Counted from the stretch's first letter, positions 25,765 through 34,130 are shown. The stretch is 64,000 bases of DNA from Brevibacillus fortis (GCF_003013395.1 NZ_PXZM01000016.1:58049-122048), one strand, 5' to 3'. The notes: generated from the letters alone by a model not told the origin. A program made the numbers and translations.

Positions 25765-26880
25765 TTAGACGATTGCTTTGCGCAGAGTGAAATCAGTCTC
25801 CTGATAGTAAGTATTAGCAACGAGCAGGTTAGGTCCGGCACATGCAGCAGCAGGGCAGAAGCAATTGATTTTTTGATTCAGCGTGTGTTCTTGCCATTTT
25901 TCAAACATCGACTGGAGCTGATCGGTTTGAATATTGCCCAATGGCTCTACATCTCCGAAATCGGTCACGATGACATCGCCCGTAAAAATGTTGATGTTAA
26001 GACGATTTCGACCATCTGGATCATTGCGAGTCGTCACATTTTTCGCGGACCGCAGTCTGCTGATCAACTCCCTGTCTGCTGCCTCATTACTACAAGCAAA
26101 AAACGGAAGCGTCCCGAATAGCATCCACAAATCTTCATTGCGTACATCGAGCATCCGATGAATGGCTTGACGAAGCTCATCGAGTGAAAGCACATTCAGA
26201 TCACGGGCAAAATCACTCGCGTACATCGGGTGCACCTCATGCCGCTTGCTGCCCATCTCTTGAATCTGGCGGTGGAGGGTATCGAGCTTTGTCCATGTGC
26301 GATGATTCAACATCGTTTCGGCTGAGACAAATACACCTGCTTCCGAGAGCTTGCGTGCATTTTCCATCATCTCGTGAAACTGTGCTTCCGCTCTTTTTAT
26401 TGAAACCGGCTGCCTTGCTTTTGCGTAAACAATATCATGAAATTCTTCGGGAGTAGACCAGTTCCACGAAATATGCATGACGTCAATGTAAGGCAGGATC
26501 AACTCATACCGAGAAAACGGCATAGACATGTTGGAGTTGATTTGTGTCCGCAGTCCTCGTTCTGCTGCATATTGTAGAATAGGCCCGATCACAGTTTTCA
26601 CGGTGCGCTCGCTGTACATCGGTTCTCCGCCTGTTATACTGATAGTAAGCAGATCTTTTGCTTCATCGAGACGACGGAGTATGAGATCGACAGGGAGAGC
26701 GGGATCGTCTTTGTATCGCAATGTATCACCAACCGCGCAATGCTCACAGCGGAGATTGCACAGATTCGTTACAGTAAACTCGACGCTGGTAAGTTTATAG
26801 GCGGGGGGTGTCGCATTGAACAACGGCTCCCATGGATCGTGTAAAGGTGTTAATGGTGTAGTTGGAACCATGCGGATCAA
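25765..26880 (-). CDS. yfkAB: Radical SAM protein, YfkAB type with CxCxxxxC tail motif
   Basis: 371 residues. The radical SAM cluster motif is CNLRCEHC (CxxxCxxC) near residue 41, followed by ITGGEP, the SAM-contact GGE motif. The C-terminus has CFCPAAACAG, the CxCxxxxC motif that defines the YfkAB family and may bind a second iron-sulfur cluster. Reaction and substrate are not known. TTG start at 26880 is nine bases after AAGGAGG; an ATG three codons later (26871) is the alternative. It is divergent from the DUF1385 gene. Confidence 0.85.
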   Translation of the reverse strand: MIRMVPTTPLTPLHDPWEPLFNATPPAYKLTSVEFTVTNLCNLRCEHCAVGDTLRYKDDPALPVDLILRRLDEAKDLLTISITGGEPMYSERTVKTVIGPILQYAAERGLRTQINSNMSMPFSRYELILPYIDVMHISWNWSTPEEFHDIVYAKARQPVSIKRAEAQFHEMMENARKLSEAGVFVSAETMLNHRTWTKLDTLHRQIQEMGSKRHEVHPMYASDFARDLNVLSLDELRQAIHRMLDVRNEDLWMLFGTLPFFACSNEAADRELISRLRSAKNVTTRNDPDGRNRLNINIFTGDVIVTDFGDVEPLGNIQTDQLQSMFEKWQEHTLNQKINCFCPAAACAGPNLLVANTYYQETDFTLRKAIV

Positions 26881-26958
26881 TTGTGGAAACCTCCTTCATT
26901 CTGCGTACAACTCAACCTATTATAACGACATTAGGGCGGAAGGAGAATAGCTAACGAG

Positions 26959-27642
26959 ATGATTATGGGGATGTCTTTTGGACGCGGTGTGCTTTTTCAT
27001 GATCGCAACGTGCTGGCTTGCGCGGAAGTGAAAGACGGCGTAATTCATATGTGGGCGGAAAAAATTACATTGAAAACAATAGGGAAGCTCTGGTATCGGA
27101 TATTTTTCTCCTTTCCGTGGTACTATCAATTGTTTCACCTCCTGCTTGCGTGTTATGTACTAGCAGCGATCGTGAAACCTGACTGGGCTGTTATTGATCC
27201 GATGTGGGTAGCTGTATACATTGCAGGCTTTCACTTCGTTTTTCCGAAAATGATGAAAAAATTTCACGGTGCGGAGCATAAGGTGTTTAGCTATGGGGGT
27301 AAGACGTCCTTAGCAGCACTAAAAGAGATTCAACGAGCAAATATCGTGAATGACGGATGCTCAACGAATCTGGTTGTATGGTTTTTTACGGGGTTCATCT
27401 TGTCCGTATTCTTTTTACCCTTAGAGTGGAGCGTCGCTTGCGGGGTAGCAGGACTGCTTGTTGGCATGCTCGGGGATCGCTACGTGCGGAAATACTTTGG
27501 TTTTCTTTACAAGCTGTCGGCTTTCTTTCAAAAATACAGTACGACCAAAGAACCGGATCGGATTCATTTAGAGACAGCGATTCGCTCGTATATGCTTTTT
27601 GAGCACATTCGCGAGGTAGATCGATTGCAGAATGCTTCGTAA
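26959..27642 (+). CDS. DUF1385 membrane protein (YqhQ-like)
   Basis: 227 residues. The diagnostic FHGAEHKVFSY motif lies near residue 110, preceded by two hydrophobic helices (YYQLFHLLLACYVLAAI and MWVAVYIAGFHFVF) and followed by two more (VVWFFTGFILSVFFLPL and ACGVAGLLVGMLGD). Family DUF1385 has no established function; the His/Glu motif suggests metal binding. Shorter than the usual YqhQ of about 300 residues. The ATG at 26959 is preceded by AAGGAGA at a slightly long distance; ATG 26965 and 26971 are alternatives. Confidence 0.75.
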   Translation: MIMGMSFGRGVLFHDRNVLACAEVKDGVIHMWAEKITLKTIGKLWYRIFFSFPWYYQLFHLLLACYVLAAIVKPDWAVIDPMWVAVYIAGFHFVFPKMMKKFHGAEHKVFSYGGKTSLAALKEIQRANIVNDGCSTNLVVWFFTGFILSVFFLPLEWSVACGVAGLLVGMLGDRYVRKYFGFLYKLSAFFQKYSTTKEPDRIHLETAIRSYMLFEHIREVDRLQNAS

Positions 27643-27643
27643 G

Positions 27644-27682
27644 AAAAAGCGGTGTTTCCACTAGGGATACGCCGCTTTTTTT
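27644..27682 (+). terminator. Rho-independent terminator after the DUF1385 gene
   Basis: AAAAAGCGG / CCGCTTTTT (27644-27652 with 27672-27680) followed by TT. Confidence 0.7.
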
Positions 27683-27729
27683 GTTCCATGCACAGGGGGG
27701 TCAACTCGATCCTTTTCCTTTTCCTTTTC

Positions 27730-28263
27730 CTACTCCCGTTCCAGCGGGCTATCTTCCAGTTGTCGATACATCTTTCCTTTATCCACATACGATTGGCGAA
27801 TGCGTACGAATTCTTTCAAGTCTGCCTCGTTGAGTTCGCGTTTTACTTTTGCTGGATTGCCGACAACAAGTGAGCGAGGTGGCACCTTCATGCCTGGAGG
27901 AACAAGTGCACCCGCTGCAACCATCGCATCTTCCCCGATCTCCGCACGATCCAAAACAATCGCGCCCATTCCGATCAATGCGCCGCGACGTACAATGCAG
28001 CTATGTAAAACAGCGTTATGTCCAACGGTCACCTCGTCTTCGAGGATTAACGGGTTGTTCGGGCTTTGATGCAGGGTGCTGTTGTCTTGCACGCTGACGC
28101 GTTTTCCAATGACAGTCGGAGCGATGTCCCCACGGATCACTGTGTTGTACCAAATAGAAGAATCCTCACCGATTTCGACATCGCCTGAAACGACAGAGCC
28201 TTTTGCGAGGAAAACAGTAGGGTGAATCTTTGGTTTGATGTTTTCAAATGATAGCAGCAGCAT
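27730..28263 (-). CDS. Gamma-class carbonic anhydrase-like protein
   Basis: 177 residues forming a left-handed beta helix (hexapeptide repeats such as GSVVSGDVEIGEDSSIWYN). Zinc-ligand histidines are in place: NSTLHQS and VGHNAVLH (HxxxxH), as in the YrdA/CaiE group. The C-terminal helix (ELNEADLKEFVRIRQSYVDKG) is also typical. Carbonic anhydrase activity is proven only for some members. Start follows AGGAGGTTACT. A hexanucleotide tract (27711-27730) touches the stop codon. Confidence 0.85.
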   Translation of the reverse strand: MLLLSFENIKPKIHPTVFLAKGSVVSGDVEIGEDSSIWYNTVIRGDIAPTVIGKRVSVQDNSTLHQSPNNPLILEDEVTVGHNAVLHSCIVRRGALIGMGAIVLDRAEIGEDAMVAAGALVPPGMKVPPRSLVVGNPAKVKRELNEADLKEFVRIRQSYVDKGKMYRQLEDSPLERE

Positions 28264-28276
28264 AGTAACCTCCTAA

Positions 28277-28591
28277 TCAATGAGTAAGCGAGCAATGTGT
28301 TTGCATCGGGCGCGGGTGGAAAATAGAAAAGCGGCCAGTAGCAGGATCACAGTCGATGACCGTCCCGGAAAGCTTGTCTATCTCATGCGTTTGATAAAAG
28401 AACCGAATCCCACTTATTTCTTGGTCGAGATCCTGGTTTTCCGCTTCTGTGATGGCGATGCTATATGTATAGCTGCCACATCCCGTCGTAGTTGGGACGA
28501 GTCTGATACCGAGCTGTTCAGCATCCGATTCTTCCCCGATCATTTGTGCAAGACGCGCTGCCGCAGTTGGAGTAATGGTTATCATAGTCAT
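28277..28591 (-). CDS. HesB/IscA-like protein
   Basis: 104 residues of the FeS-biosynthesis (HesB/YadR/YfhF) fold: ITITPTAAARLAQMIGEE at the start, GIRLVPTTTGCGSYTYSI in the middle, then IRFFYQTHEIDKL. The A-type carrier cysteine set is incomplete: one Cys lies in TTGCGS and one in VIDCDPATG, without the C-terminal CGCG. That is characteristic of the YneR/YqkB subgroup, whose role as an iron-sulfur carrier is doubtful. Ribosome site GAGGTATGACT overlaps an alternative initiator. Confidence 0.7.
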   Translation of the reverse strand: MTMITITPTAAARLAQMIGEESDAEQLGIRLVPTTTGCGSYTYSIAITEAENQDLDQEISGIRFFYQTHEIDKLSGTVIDCDPATGRFSIFHPRPMQTHCSLTH

Positions 28592-28646
28592 ACCTCCTCG
28601 TAGCCATTTCTATTGTACTACAAATAGACCTTCCAAATCCTGCTTG

Positions 28647-28675
28647 TTGACCATGTATGAGGCATGTGGTAGAGT
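28647..28675 (+). promoter_or_regulatory. SigmaA promoter of rnpB
   Basis: TTGACC (28647-28652), 17-base spacer, TAGAGT (28670-28675), ending 21 bases before the first base of the RNase P RNA stem P1. Confidence 0.7.
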
Positions 28676-28696
28676 AAATGTTACTGATTCTGATGT

Positions 28697-29098
28697 GCAG
28701 GAAATGTGGGTAGTCGCTGCCGCAATCGTTTCGGCGATTGGCGGTAGAGGAAAGTCCAGGCTCGCCCAGGCTGAGATGCCTGGAGTGTTCGTACCTGGTG
28801 CAAGCCAGGGCAGTGAGGCGTGAGTCTCGCTGACGGCGTGGAAAGGGCTCTCTCTGAGGCCCGAGTACGCTGAAAGTGCCACAGAAACGTAGCTTTTCTG
28901 GCGACAGAAAAGATGGAACGCGGTAAACCCTGCGAGCGAGAAACCCAAATTAGGTAGGGGAACCGTCCTGAAGGAATCAAACGGAAAGGACGGATGGTAT
29001 CTTCGGATGCCATAGATAGATGGCTACCGCTCTTAGTGCGAGGGATTGCCCCGCTTGAAGCACGGGAGAGACAGAACCTGGCTTATAGCATTTCCTGC
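28697..29098 (+). ncRNA. rnpB: RNase P RNA, Bacillus type (type B)
   Basis: The catalytic RNA of RNase P, which matures tRNA 5' ends. Signature blocks are present in order: GAGGAAAGTCCAGGCTC at the 5' side, CAGGGCAGTG, AAAGTGCCACAGAAACG, GGAACGCGGTAAACCC, CGAGCGAGAAACCCAAAT followed by TAGGTAGGGGAACC, and ACAGAACCTGGCTTAT near the end. GCAGGAAATG (28697-28706) pairs with CATTTCCTGC (29089-29098) as stem P1, which sets the limits to within a few bases. Layout matches type B of Bacillus and relatives. Confidence 0.95.
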
Positions 29099-29111
29099 TG
29101 GAATGAAACGT

Positions 29112-29143
29112 AAAACCACCTGAGATCTCAGGTGGTTTTTTTA
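29112..29143 (+). terminator. Terminator of rnpB
   Basis: AACCACCTGA / TCAGGTGGTT perfect stem with GATC loop, followed by TTTTT. Confidence 0.9.
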
Positions 29144-29219
29144 CGTTCTGCGAAATATCGTGAACCCTCTACAAATCAAGGTTTGAAGACCAGTGGAATC
29201 ATTTACCTTAAATATTCTT

Positions 29220-29246
29220 TGAAACTTTTTTGAAAAGGTTGTCGTC
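29220..29246 (+). promoter_or_regulatory. Candidate ECF-sigma (sigmaM/W/X-like) promoter upstream of the SLH gene
   Basis: TGAAAC (29220-29225), 17-base spacer containing a T run, CGTC (29243-29246). This is the pattern used by cell-envelope-stress ECF sigma factors in Bacillus. It lies 123 bases before the SLH-protein start. No convincing sigmaA pair was found there. Confidence 0.45.
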
Positions 29247-29368
29247 TAAAAAGAGCATTCGGCCGAAGAAAACAGTTCTACTGTGGGCTATTCCATCATT
29301 TCTTCAAATGGGAGTGTCTGTTGGAGAAATGAACTGATAAAACTGTTACATTGATGGAGGGGTTTATT

Positions 29369-31705
29369 TTGCAAAAAGCAAAGAATCGAGCAAGTAAGGA
29401 TTTCAAAAAATTATTGGCGACAGCTGTTCTGGCTGGATCGCTTGCGTTGCCGGGTACCGGATTGGCTGCAACGGCACTGCCATTCTCCGACATCGGAGGA
29501 AACGGGAATAAAGACGCGATTCTGACATTGAATTATGCTGGTGTGTTAAAAGGGTATACCGATGGCACGTTCAAGCCGAATAAAGAAGTGACGAGAGCGG
29601 AGTTCGCCAAAGTTGCGGTGCTGGCACTCGGGTACACAGATGCGCAAGCGAAACTCTTGCAAGGAAAGACAGCCTTTAAAGACCTGCCAGCAGATCACTG
29701 GGCAACAGGTTATATCAATCTGGCTGTATCGCAGGGCATCATCAAGGGCTATCCGGATGGAACCTTCAAACCTAACAACAATGTAAAAATTGCGGAAGCA
29801 CTGACCGTATACGTTCAAGGCTTGAAGATCGACGTTCGTCCATCAGCTTCAAGCGAGTGGTACATCCCGTACTTGCTGGAAGCTGACAGAGCAGGTATCT
29901 ACGATGCAAAAGAAACACCGACAGCAGCAGCTCCGCGTGATATTGTGGCAAAGTATACAGATAAGTTCATGGAAACGCCTGTTTACGCAAACGGCGCTTA
30001 CTATGACAAAGATGGCAATGCAAAAGGAACCATTCAAAAGCTGCCAGTAGTAAAGGGCGCAGTCGCTTCGTATGACAAGTCTGGCAAAAAGCTGAAACTA
30101 GTCGGACAAAACAAAGAAATCGAAATGGCTGATTCCGCGCAAATATACGGCAATCTGGTCGTTGGCGCTCAGGTAGAATACATCACGAAAAACGGCCGAG
30201 TGGCTTTCCTCACCGTTGTTACTTCTGACTCTGAAATCGTCGAAGGGATCGTGAAGACTGGCCTTAATTTTACAACAGCTGTAGGCGATGAGAAGAAATT
30301 CAAGGCCATCGTCAATGGAAGAGAAGTTGTTTTGGAAGTAGAAGATGGCGTAAATGTAAGCCGTTCTCACATCGGACAAAAGTTCGTGGCAGTCGTTGGC
30401 GACAATGGCAAGATCAAGTCCATCACGATTAGCGATAACACGACAAAAGGAATTGTAGAAAAAGTATCTTCTGTGAGCGGCTCCAACTCGAAGAAAGAGC
30501 TAAGGGTAGACGGCACGACCTATGTTCTGGATTCCAAAGCAACGATCAAAGGAAAGGCTCATCCTGAGGCGAAAGCAACAAGTGCTTCGTTCTCTGATAT
30601 CGAAAAAGATGACTTGGTCGAGCTGACACTCGATGTGGACGGTAAAGTATCCGAGCTTGTTTATACGAAGCTGAGCTTCACGGATACGATCACTGTGGAT
30701 ACAAACAAAAACCTGATTCGCGTTGGAAGCGTGAATTACGAGGTGCATGAAGATACCGAGTTGTTCGTAGATGAAGACGAAGTAGATGAGCTGGATGAGT
30801 TGACGAGCGGTCAAATTGCTGTCCTCACGTTCGACAAGAATGGAAATCTGGTGAAAGTAGAGCAGGGTGTAGGTGCAGCTACGAACAAGCTGGTCTCAGA
30901 CACAACTGCGTATGCAGCAGGAAAGCTGGCAACTGTGAAAATCGATGGCAAAACCTACGACATCTTGACTAACGCGAAGCTGACTGTCGATGGCAGCTCC
31001 GTATCACCAACAACGATTAAAACAGATCAGTTTAATGACCACCGTATCCTTACGTGGAAATACAACGTCGGCACGAATGACATTGTGGAGCTGACTTTGG
31101 AAAAGCAAACCGTAAAAGGATACGTGACCAAAAAATCCGGTTCCAAAATCACCGTGAACGGTAAAGTGTATGAGCTCTTGTCCGGCGTCACGATTGACAG
31201 CGATGCAGCATCCAACGACAAAGAATACACACTGACACTCAACAACGCTGGCAAAGTAAAAGCCATCACAGGTGCGCCTAAGAAAGTAAGCGGTGTAGTT
31301 GACTCTGTTGAGGTTCGTAACGATGACGGTAAGGTGACTTCCGCGAAAGTAGAGATTAATGGCAAGACGTACGATGTAACGGATGAGGACGCGATTGAAG
31401 ACGTCGATCAATTTGAGTACGTGACATTGACCCTTGATCGTGACGGCGATGTTATTGCCGCATCCGTTAGTGGAAAACTTGCGAAGGAAAACGTGCGTTT
31501 CGTCGGAATTGAATCCCGTGTGAACAAAGATAAATACGTATTCTTCGATGACGTATCGACGAGCTTGAAGATGACGGAAGACGCGAAGATCAAATACTAC
31601 AACGGTAATGATTTGAAAGAAAGTGATCTTTCCTCCAAGGACAAAGTGGATTTGTGGACAAATGATCAAGGTCTTGTCTATGTCATTGTCGTAGCAAAAC
31701 GATAA
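29369..31705 (+). CDS. S-layer homology (SLH) domain cell-surface protein
   Basis: 778 residues with a signal peptide (about residues 10-32, ending GLAATA). Two clear SLH modules bind secondary cell-wall polymer: PFSDIGGNG..GYTDGTFKPNKEVTRAEF at about 34-80 and FKDLPADHW..GYPDGTFKPNNNVKIAE at about 95-145, with a degenerate third. The remaining 580 residues are repeated beta-rich units such as VKIDGKTYDILTNAKL and KVEINGKTYDVTDEDA. The length is below that of typical Brevibacillus S-layer proteins, so an accessory surface protein is likelier. TTG 29369 is used because GGAGGGG lies six bases before; ATG 29354 would sit inside that site. Confidence 0.88.
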   Translation: MQKAKNRASKDFKKLLATAVLAGSLALPGTGLAATALPFSDIGGNGNKDAILTLNYAGVLKGYTDGTFKPNKEVTRAEFAKVAVLALGYTDAQAKLLQGKTAFKDLPADHWATGYINLAVSQGIIKGYPDGTFKPNNNVKIAEALTVYVQGLKIDVRPSASSEWYIPYLLEADRAGIYDAKETPTAAAPRDIVAKYTDKFMETPVYANGAYYDKDGNAKGTIQKLPVVKGAVASYDKSGKKLKLVGQNKEIEMADSAQIYGNLVVGAQVEYITKNGRVAFLTVVTSDSEIVEGIVKTGLNFTTAVGDEKKFKAIVNGREVVLEVEDGVNVSRSHIGQKFVAVVGDNGKIKSITISDNTTKGIVEKVSSVSGSNSKKELRVDGTTYVLDSKATIKGKAHPEAKATSASFSDIEKDDLVELTLDVDGKVSELVYTKLSFTDTITVDTNKNLIRVGSVNYEVHEDTELFVDEDEVDELDELTSGQIAVLTFDKNGNLVKVEQGVGAATNKLVSDTTAYAAGKLATVKIDGKTYDILTNAKLTVDGSSVSPTTIKTDQFNDHRILTWKYNVGTNDIVELTLEKQTVKGYVTKKSGSKITVNGKVYELLSGVTIDSDAASNDKEYTLTLNNAGKVKAITGAPKKVSGVVDSVEVRNDDGKVTSAKVEINGKTYDVTDEDAIEDVDQFEYVTLTLDRDGDVIAASVSGKLAKENVRFVGIESRVNKDKYVFFDDVSTSLKMTEDAKIKYYNGNDLKESDLSSKDKVDLWTNDQGLVYVIVVAKR

Positions 31706-31714
31706 GCAAATAGA

Positions 31715-31757
31715 AAAAGGCGATCCCATGCTCGATTCGAGAAGGGGTCGCCTTTTC
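31715..31757 (+). terminator. Terminator after the SLH gene
   Basis: AAAAGGCGATCCC / GGGGTCGCCTTTT (31715-31727 with 31744-31756), long stem with one G-T pair. It ends in a T run. Confidence 0.88.
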
Positions 31758-31771
31758 AGTTTGTATTCAAT

Positions 31772-31786
31772 TGAAAATCATTTTCA
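31772..31786 (+). promoter_or_regulatory. Fur-like box overlapping the monooxygenase promoter
   Basis: A perfect 7-1-7 inverted repeat TGAAAAT-C-ATTTTCA. It differs from the Bacillus Fur/PerR consensus TGATAATNATTATCA at two symmetric positions. It overlaps the -35 box of the following promoter. Iron or peroxide control is inference. Confidence 0.5.
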
Positions 31787-31809
31787 TTAGAGAGAGTATG
31801 TGTTATATT
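31781..31809 (+). promoter_or_regulatory. Promoter of the FAD monooxygenase gene
   Basis: TTTTCA (31781-31786), 17-base spacer, TATATT (31804-31809). The -35 box is weak, which fits a regulated promoter. Start of transcription would fall near 31816, inside the adjacent operator. Confidence 0.45.
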
Positions 31810-31813
31810 ATTA

Positions 31814-31831
31814 TTGTTTCGCACAAAACAA
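31814..31831 (+). promoter_or_regulatory. Operator site 1 (TTGTTT-N6-AAACAA) before the monooxygenase gene
   Basis: TTGTTT CGCACA AAACAA, an 18-base near-palindrome placed at the predicted transcription start. The same arrangement occurs twice more, in front of the MarR gene, which points to that regulator as the ligand. Confidence 0.65.
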
Positions 31832-31851
31832 AAATGAGGAGGAATGGTTCA

Positions 31852-33363
31852 ATGCAGGTCGATTATGAAGTGATTATTGTTGGCGGTGGACCAGTTGGCA
31901 TGATGCTGGCTGCAGAGCTGGCATTGGCCAGAGTGAGGGTGTGCGTGCTTGAGCGCTTAATGGAAACAACCCCTTATTCACGGGCGCTCACGCTACATCC
32001 ACGCACACTGGAAATCCTGGATATGCGCGGGTTGAAAGCGAAATTACTTGATAGAGGAAAGCCGATTACGACAGGGCATTTTGCAGCACTTGATACACGC
32101 TTGGATTTTTCTGTCTTAGATTCTTCCTCCAACTACACACTGATTATTCCCCAACATGAAACGGAGAAGGTAGTAGAGGAGTGGGCAAAAAGTCTAGGGG
32201 TGGAAATACGCAGGGAAGAGGAGGTAGTGGCCGTACACCAAGATCAGCACGGGGTTGAGGTTGTGGCTGTAGGGCCGAATGGAAACGCTGTGCTGACGGC
32301 ACTCTATGTGGTCGGTGCAGATGGCGCTGCCAGCATTGTCCGCAAGCAGGCAGGCATTCCATTTATCGGTAAGAATTCGACTTTTACGGCTATGCAAGGG
32401 GATGTTGTTTTGAAAAATCCGCCGGAATCGGGGGTTCCTTCCTACTTTAATGAGCAAGGTTTGGTCATGATTGTACCCTTGCCAAAAGGGATGCATCGGG
32501 TGGTGCTGATCGATCCGGAGCGAATGGCAGTGCCAAAGGAAGAACCAGTTTCATTGGAGGAATTGCGCGCTAGTTTACTGCGTATTCTTGGAGACGATTT
32601 GGGGATTTCCGACCCGTTTTGGATGACTCGTTTTGGCAATGCGACCTTGCAAGCTCAGCGTTATCGGGAGGGACGGATTTTCCTGGCGGGAGATGCGGCA
32701 CATATTCATTTTCCAGCTGGTGGACAGGGGATGAACGTTGGCCTGCAAGAGGCAATCAACCTGGGGTGGAAGCTGGCAGCCCAATTAAAAGGCTGGGCAC
32801 CGGATTGGCTGTTGGACAGCTATCATACAGAGCGTTTCCCCATCAATACCGCATTGCTAACGAATACACAGGTGCAATCGCTGTTGTTCGGTAGTTCGGA
32901 ATTCTCCCCATCCGTCATAGCTTTGAGGAACATGCTGTCCAACCTGCTGCAAATACCCGAGGCCAATTATCGGCTCGCTACCCAAATCTCTGCGTTCAAT
33001 GTCCAGTATGAACCGGATAGGGAGATGGAGCCGCATGTATTGAACGGTCGACGTTTTACAGAGTTGCATTTACGCCTGGAGAATGATGTGTGCCAAAATG
33101 CATACGAGCTTTTTCATTCTGGTTCCTTCCTCTTGCTCCATTTGGGCTCGGATGAACGATTGTACGATGTAATAGATTGGTCCAAATACAAACATGTCCA
33201 TGTCGTTCGCGCTTCGCTTGCTAAAGGAGCTCCTGATTGGCATGACGTGCATACAGCGTTGATTCGACCGGATGGATATGTCGCTTGGGCTATTTCCCAA
33301 TCGGAGTCTAACCCGATGGAAGCCATTCGGAAAGGAATCATCCATTGGTGCGGACATGTTTGA
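31852..33363 (+). CDS. FAD-dependent aromatic monooxygenase (Rox/PheA-TfdB-like)
   Basis: 503 residues of the class A flavoprotein monooxygenases. FAD-binding GGGPVGMMLAAELA at residues 11-24, the DG motif in VVGADGAASIVRKQAG near 160, and the GD motif RIFLAGDAAHIHFPAGGQG near 280 are all intact, followed by a thioredoxin-like C-terminal part. Relatives hydroxylate phenols or polyketides and some inactivate rifampicin or tetracycline. The substrate is unknown. ATG 31852 is preceded by GAGGAGG at nine bases; two earlier in-frame ATGs lack one. The MarR-type gene downstream is the likely repressor. Confidence 0.85.
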   Translation: MQVDYEVIIVGGGPVGMMLAAELALARVRVCVLERLMETTPYSRALTLHPRTLEILDMRGLKAKLLDRGKPITTGHFAALDTRLDFSVLDSSSNYTLIIPQHETEKVVEEWAKSLGVEIRREEEVVAVHQDQHGVEVVAVGPNGNAVLTALYVVGADGAASIVRKQAGIPFIGKNSTFTAMQGDVVLKNPPESGVPSYFNEQGLVMIVPLPKGMHRVVLIDPERMAVPKEEPVSLEELRASLLRILGDDLGISDPFWMTRFGNATLQAQRYREGRIFLAGDAAHIHFPAGGQGMNVGLQEAINLGWKLAAQLKGWAPDWLLDSYHTERFPINTALLTNTQVQSLLFGSSEFSPSVIALRNMLSNLLQIPEANYRLATQISAFNVQYEPDREMEPHVLNGRRFTELHLRLENDVCQNAYELFHSGSFLLLHLGSDERLYDVIDWSKYKHVHVVRASLAKGAPDWHDVHTALIRPDGYVAWAISQSESNPMEAIRKGIIHWCGHV

Positions 33364-33369
33364 ATAATA

Positions 33370-33387
33370 TTGTTTTGTGCAAAACAA
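33370..33387 (+). promoter_or_regulatory. Operator site 2 (TTGTTT-N6-AAACAA)
   Basis: TTGTTT TGTGCA AAACAA, a palindrome broken only at its central dinucleotide. It lies just after the monooxygenase stop and 25 bases before site 3. Confidence 0.65.
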
Positions 33388-33394
33388 AATGAAA

Positions 33395-33412
33395 TTGTTT
33401 TTCTCGAAACAA
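33395..33412 (+). promoter_or_regulatory. Operator site 3 (TTGTTT-N6-AAACAA) within the marR promoter
   Basis: TTGTTT TTCTCG AAACAA. Its left half is the -35 box of the marR promoter, so a bound regulator would block transcription; this predicts autorepression. Confidence 0.6.
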
Positions 33413-33422
33413 TCAGTATATA
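33395..33422 (+). promoter_or_regulatory. Promoter of the MarR regulator gene
   Basis: TTGTTT (33395-33400), 16-base spacer, perfect TATAAT (33417-33422), 33 bases before the chosen ATG. Confidence 0.65.
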
Positions 33423-33455
33423 ATGGAGAGGAGATGGTTATCTAGGAGACTTGAT

Positions 33456-33941
33456 ATGCAAAACACAGAGCTTTCCAAGCAGCGGATCATACAGCTTTAC
33501 ATACAGCTAGTCACGCAGCAAGAGTTGCGAGAAAGCAAATTGACTACGCGAATGGCGGAAGAGATGCAGAAGCTGGAATCCGAGATGGGAATGAAGCTAA
33601 ACCTTACACTATCCGAAATTCATTTCATTGCCTGTATCGGGGATCATGGTCCCATCAACGTTACCACGATTTCGGAAAAAGTTAACTTAACGAAAGGGTC
33701 CATAACGCGAATCAGCAAAAAATTATGGAAGCTTGATTTAATTAAAAGACAACAGCTGGTTGATAATAAGAAGGAAGTGTACTATCGGCTAACCGCAAAG
33801 GGACAAAAGCTGTATAAGATTCATCATCAGATGCATCAGGGCATTGAACAGCGATTTATGGGTTTTCTGGATAAATACACACCGGAGCAATTAGCATTTT
33901 CCCGCGAACTGCTGGAGGACTTGCTGGATTGGGATTTCTAA
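33456..33941 (+). CDS. MarR-family transcriptional regulator
   Basis: 161 residues with a winged helix-turn-helix: LTLSEIHFIACIGDHGPINVTTISEKVNLTKGSITRISKKLWKLDLI, then the wing VDNKKEVYYRLTAKGQKLY. Helices at both ends (LVTQQELRESKLTTRMAEEM and PEQLAFSRELLEDLL) form the dimer interface. Proteins of this kind repress efflux or oxygenase genes until a phenolic ligand or oxidant binds. ATG 33456 follows AGGAG; the frame from 33423 starts inside the ribosome-site region. The matching operators before this gene and before the monooxygenase make it the local repressor. Confidence 0.88.
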   Translation: MQNTELSKQRIIQLYIQLVTQQELRESKLTTRMAEEMQKLESEMGMKLNLTLSEIHFIACIGDHGPINVTTISEKVNLTKGSITRISKKLWKLDLIKRQQLVDNKKEVYYRLTAKGQKLYKIHHQMHQGIEQRFMGFLDKYTPEQLAFSRELLEDLLDWDF

Positions 33942-34013
33942 AATCGTAGACAAAGGGGGCGCTATCACACTGATGGGGCCCTCTTATTTCATCGGATGTC
34001 TGCTTCATCTCAT

Positions 34014-34130
34014 ATGAAACCGGCAGATCGAAAAAAACGTGCCGTTTCTTTAGATCTGGCTAGAGGAACTATGTTGCTACTTATTGTACTCGCGAATGCC
34101 CCGCTATATCGTAATGAGACGACTATATAA
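34014..34130 (+). pseudogene. N-terminal remnant of a DUF418 (YeiB-like) membrane protein
   Basis: A 38-codon frame with VSLDLARGTMLLLIVLANAPLYRN, the typical beginning of DUF418/YeiB-type membrane proteins (normally about 350-400 residues), ending in TAA at 34128-34130. No continuation was found in the 110 bases before the next gene. No strong ribosome site precedes the ATG. A deletion remnant is the simplest explanation. Confidence 0.6.

Noticed and set aside
27711..27730. CCTTTT hexanucleotide tract next to the gamma-carbonic anhydrase stop
   Set aside because: Only three copies; too short to be called a functional repeat, though it could vary in length between strains.
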